A stretch of 64,000 nt of DNA from Rhizobium chutanense. Lineage in GTDB: Bacteria > Pseudomonadota > Alphaproteobacteria > Rhizobiales > Rhizobiaceae. Position numbers and translations under genes: made by a program. The notes beneath the pieces were generated by a model. That model was not told the DNA's origin. It made no database searches and was given only the letters and a program-made list of their open reading frames with translations. The stretch lies in the NCBI RefSeq assembly GCF_002531935.1, contig NZ_NWSV01000028.1, positions 22,262 to 86,261 on the forward strand. Direction: 5' to 3'. Shown here one piece after another: positions 61,993 through 64,000 of this stretch (position 1 is the stretch's first letter; the number at the start of each line of letters is the position of its first letter).

Positions 61993-62646
61993 ATGCGGAT
62001 AGTAACCTTAGCGTCCTTGGCTGCACTCTCGCTGGCCCTTGCAGCAAGCCCGGCCACCATTGCAGGCTTCGACATGTCAGCTCTGGCGAAGGACGGCGGC
62101 AACGGTGGTGGAAATGGCGGCGGCAACGGCGGCGGCAATGGTGGTGGCAACGGCGGCGGCAACGGAAACAGCGGCAGCCACGGCAGCAGCAACCAGGGCA
62201 GCGGTTCGACCCACGGCAAATCCTCCGGCGTGAAAGGCAAATCCACCGAGGCAGGCAGCAAGTCCAAGTCTGCCAAGAATGACGACACCAAAACCGTCAC
62301 GAAAGAGAAGAACATGTCGGCGCAACTTGCCGGCCTGAATTCTCTGAAGCGGAATTACAGGGCGTTGATGCATACGTCGGACCCACGCATGACCGCCATC
62401 TCGGCCTATGCCATGGCCTATGCCCAGTACGAACTCGACAATGGAACCGAGCCGGCAGCCGATGATCCTCTGTTGGGCGACGCGGCCCTGGAGGAGGCAT
62501 TGGCTTCCGCAACGAAAACCGGTCAGGTCAGCCCGGCTGTTCTGGACGAAGCCAAGACCATCCTTGGAGTTGGCGACGCGAATGGAAAGATTGATCAGAT
62601 CCGCACCTCGCTGGAAAACGTCCCCCGGCAAACGTCAGACGAATAG
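61993..62646 (+). CDS. Exported Gly/Asn-repeat protein
   Basis: 217 residues. Signal peptide (MRIVTLASLAALSLALAASPATIA), then a perfect tandem GGGN repeat (about five units, residues 35-55), a Ser/Lys-rich linker, and a compact helical C-terminal domain (about 105-217: AQLAGLNSLKRNYRALMHTSDPRMTAISAYAMAYAQYEL). The repeat is encoded by a 12-bp unit of GGCGGCAAC type and could vary in copy number. The start at 61993 has GGAGG 6 bases upstream; an ATG at 61990 is too close. Probably a periplasmic or surface protein. Confidence 0.75.
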   Translation: MRIVTLASLAALSLALAASPATIAGFDMSALAKDGGNGGGNGGGNGGGNGGGNGGGNGNSGSHGSSNQGSGSTHGKSSGVKGKSTEAGSKSKSAKNDDTKTVTKEKNMSAQLAGLNSLKRNYRALMHTSDPRMTAISAYAMAYAQYELDNGTEPAADDPLLGDAALEEALASATKTGQVSPAVLDEAKTILGVGDANGKIDQIRTSLENVPRQTSDE

Positions 62647-62704
62647 CCGCGAGTGAGGTGCAGGCGGTGCGAAGCGCCCCAGAATGGCTCCGCACTCAAT
62701 TAAG

Positions 62705-62751
62705 AGAGCATTTCCGTCTTTGTTAAAGTGACGGAAATGCTCTTTTTTTTC
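62705..62751. terminator. Strong Rho-independent terminator
   Basis: A perfect 14-bp stem AGAGCATTTCCGTC/GACGGAAATGCTCT (62705-62718 and 62730-62743) followed by eight T. Downstream of the Gly-rich gene on the plus strand. The strongest terminator in the window. Confidence 0.92.
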
Positions 62752-62941
62752 GCCATTTCGAGCGCGAACCTGCTGTCCGTCATGGGCGGGACGGCTGCCT
62801 TGCGCCGCATGCGCCTATTGGCCAAGGAGACAATCGGCTCGGCAAATCGATATAGTTGATCCCGGCACGCCCTGAATGGCCGTCATGGCACTCGGGAAGC
62901 GCTCACCATTGACAGACGTGCAGTCAACGACGGAGAGCCAG

Positions 62942-63619
62942 ATGTATATTCTTTTTGGTGGTGACTTCACCCGTGCAACGCTCGTTCAATGGGTTCTCGA
63001 CGAAGGCAAGATCGAATACGAACTTAGAAAAATCGACATTATCAATGGCGAGCACCGCTCCGCGGAATTCCTCGCCATAAACCCGGCCGGTCTGGTGCCG
63101 GTGCTGATGACGCCGGAAGGCGATGCACTCTATGAGGTCGCTGCACTGATGTTGTACCTGGCTGAGCGGCACCAGCTCACGCAACTGGCTCCCCCATCGA
63201 CCGACCCGGACAGGGGGCATTTTCTCTCGGCGATCTTCCATATCGCCGGGGACATACAATCCGAGATGAAGCGCTTCCATTTTCCACACCGCTTTTCTCT
63301 GAGAAGCGAAGACAATGCCGGAATTCAGGATTTGGCAAAGTCGCTCGTCCTCAGCCGATTGAGCGTGATGAACACCAGACTGGCGCAACGAGGTCCTTAC
63401 GTCCTGGGAACTCGATTTTCCCTTGCGGATTTTTATCTGTGTTTTTGGGTCGCATACCTCGACCGCAAAGCCGTATGCACGCAGCTTGCCTCGATTGCCA
63501 AGCTTTACGATTTGGTTCGCGCTCGCCCGACCGCAACGCCGTATCTCGAAGAGACCGAGAGGATGGCAGACGCCTATGCGGAGATGATGAAACAGAATCC
63601 GAGCGGCGTCATTTCCTGA
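62942..63619 (+). CDS. Glutathione S-transferase family protein
   Basis: 225 residues. Thioredoxin-like N-terminal domain (MYILFGGDFTRATLVQWVLDEGKIEYELRKID; NPAGLVPVL; GDALYEVAALMLYLAE) and an all-helical C-terminal domain (YVLGTRFSLADFYLCFWVAYLD). Substrate unknown. The start at 62942 (GGAGAGCC 3-10 bases upstream) fits the first strand, unlike the longer frame. Confidence 0.87.
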   Translation: MYILFGGDFTRATLVQWVLDEGKIEYELRKIDIINGEHRSAEFLAINPAGLVPVLMTPEGDALYEVAALMLYLAERHQLTQLAPPSTDPDRGHFLSAIFHIAGDIQSEMKRFHFPHRFSLRSEDNAGIQDLAKSLVLSRLSVMNTRLAQRGPYVLGTRFSLADFYLCFWVAYLDRKAVCTQLASIAKLYDLVRARPTATPYLEETERMADAYAEMMKQNPSGVIS

Positions 63620-63687
63620 CGACGGCAATGAGGTAGGCAAGTGGACGTGGCGCCGCCGGTTGGTGGAGGCAAGGAGCAGCGTTGCCG

Positions 63688-63738
63688 CGCGTGCTTCGAG
63701 GCTCCGCCCTCTCGGGCTGCGCACCTCAGCATGAGGGA
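63688..63738. repeat. REP-like repeat, reverse
   Basis: GCGTGCTTCGAGGCTCCGCC...GCGCACCTCAGCATGAGGG: the reverse orientation of the family, slightly degenerate. Confidence 0.72.
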
Positions 63739-63741
63739 GGT

Positions 63742-63822
63742 TGGAGAATGCCGCGCCTGCAATAGCGGGTGCTGGAGAATGCCGCGCCAGAAAAGCAGGC
63801 GCAGGAGAATGCCTCGCGCCAA
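63742..63822. repeat. Interspersed short repeat GGAGAATGCCGCGCC (three copies)
   Basis: GGAGAATGCCGCGCC starts at about 63743 and 63774, and GGAGAATGCCTCGCGCC at about 63803, each separated by about 15 bases (including GCAATAGCGGGTGCT and AGAAAAGCAGGCGCA). Related units (GGAGGATGCCGCCCCAA, GATGATGCCGCGCCAA) occur upstream of REP copies near 42.5 and 48.14 kb. Confidence 0.7.
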
Positions 63823-63826
63823 CACC

Positions 63827-63880
63827 CAGGAGAGCCTCACCCTGAGGTGCCCCGCAGGGGCCTCGAAGGGCGAGGCGGGC
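63827..63880. repeat. REP-like repeat, forward
   Basis: CAGGAGAGCCTCACCCTGAG-GTGCCCCGCAGGGGCCTCGAAGGGCGAGGCGGG, with a preceding GCGCCAACACC. The structure is nearly the same as 42571. Confidence 0.78.
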
Positions 63881-64000
63881 GCTCGGTGGTTGCCTTCACC
63901 GTCCCGCCGACCACGCACCCTGCGGTACAGCCCGGGCTGATCCCTGACAGAATGAACCGGGTTGAAGGTTGACAAGTCATAGTGCGTCGGAGGGAGGGCT

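Larger units (their letters stand above)
63620..64000. other. Repeat-rich end of the window
   Basis: No gene. It consists of two REP-like repeats and three short tandem-like units (see separate entries), then unremarkable sequence. Confidence 0.6.

Noticed and set aside
62095..62170. Short tandem repeats that might suggest a CRISPR or a minisatellite
   Set aside because: The repeats are in frame, contiguous without unique spacers, and encode GGGN in an exported protein.

Overview
The window looks like chromosomal DNA of a fast-growing rhizobium, most likely of the Rhizobium leguminosarum/etli/phaseoli group. The support is uniformly GC-rich coding sequence, a short FtsZ2-type second FtsZ, surface-type beta-helix and VCBS-like proteins of the kind rhizobia export by type I secretion, and several families of palindromic intergenic repeats typical of Rhizobium. 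I see no rRNA, tRNA, CRISPR array, prophage or complete insertion sequence.

Layout. 0-19 kb is mostly metabolic housekeeping: an Lrp/AsnC regulator divergent from an argininosuccinate synthase, UbiA, a phosphodiester-glycosidase-like protein, a LysE exporter, GFA and VOC proteins, a histidine phosphatase, DapB, an ornithine-cyclodeaminase-family enzyme, a PLP decarboxylase, a small tyrosine-phosphatase-like protein, then Kup facing a CPA1 Na+/H+ antiporter. 19-24 kb holds an intradiol dioxygenase and two tandem paralogous right-handed beta-helix proteins. 24-30 kb is a MacB/FtsX-like ABC export system with its membrane-fusion protein and a membrane-bound AraC regulator. 30-37 kb has an SDR and a complete heme-copper cytochrome oxidase operon (cytochrome c, subunits II, I, III, a second III, IV, then a hydrolase). 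37-46 kb contains MYG1 and HIT proteins, a Blh/DsrE sulfur module with an AraC regulator, an acetolactate synthase paralogue preceded by a textbook branched-chain amino-acid attenuator, and FtsZ2. 46-54 kb contains a VCBS/beta-propeller secreted protein, a TacAT-like toxin-antitoxin pair with two matching operators, an XRE/SDR divergent pair, stress-type enzymes and a LacI regulator.

The most interesting region is 54.95-61.59 kb. Six tightly packed genes encode a GGDEF-EAL protein, a small kinase-like protein, a STAS-like domain fused to a methyltransferase, a membrane sensor with a SpoIIE-type phosphatase, an ATP-binding anti-sigma-like protein and a stand-alone STAS protein. Together they look like a double partner-switching cascade joined to cyclic-di-GMP turnover, with an unusual methyltransferase output. 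The window ends with a Gly/Asn-repeat exported protein, a strong terminator, a GST and a cluster of REP-like repeats.

Three small genes (near 8.2, 11.4 and 15.0 kb) each seem to lack a single base. This points to either recent decay or sequence error. Function calls rest on motifs and remembered family features; no database search was possible.
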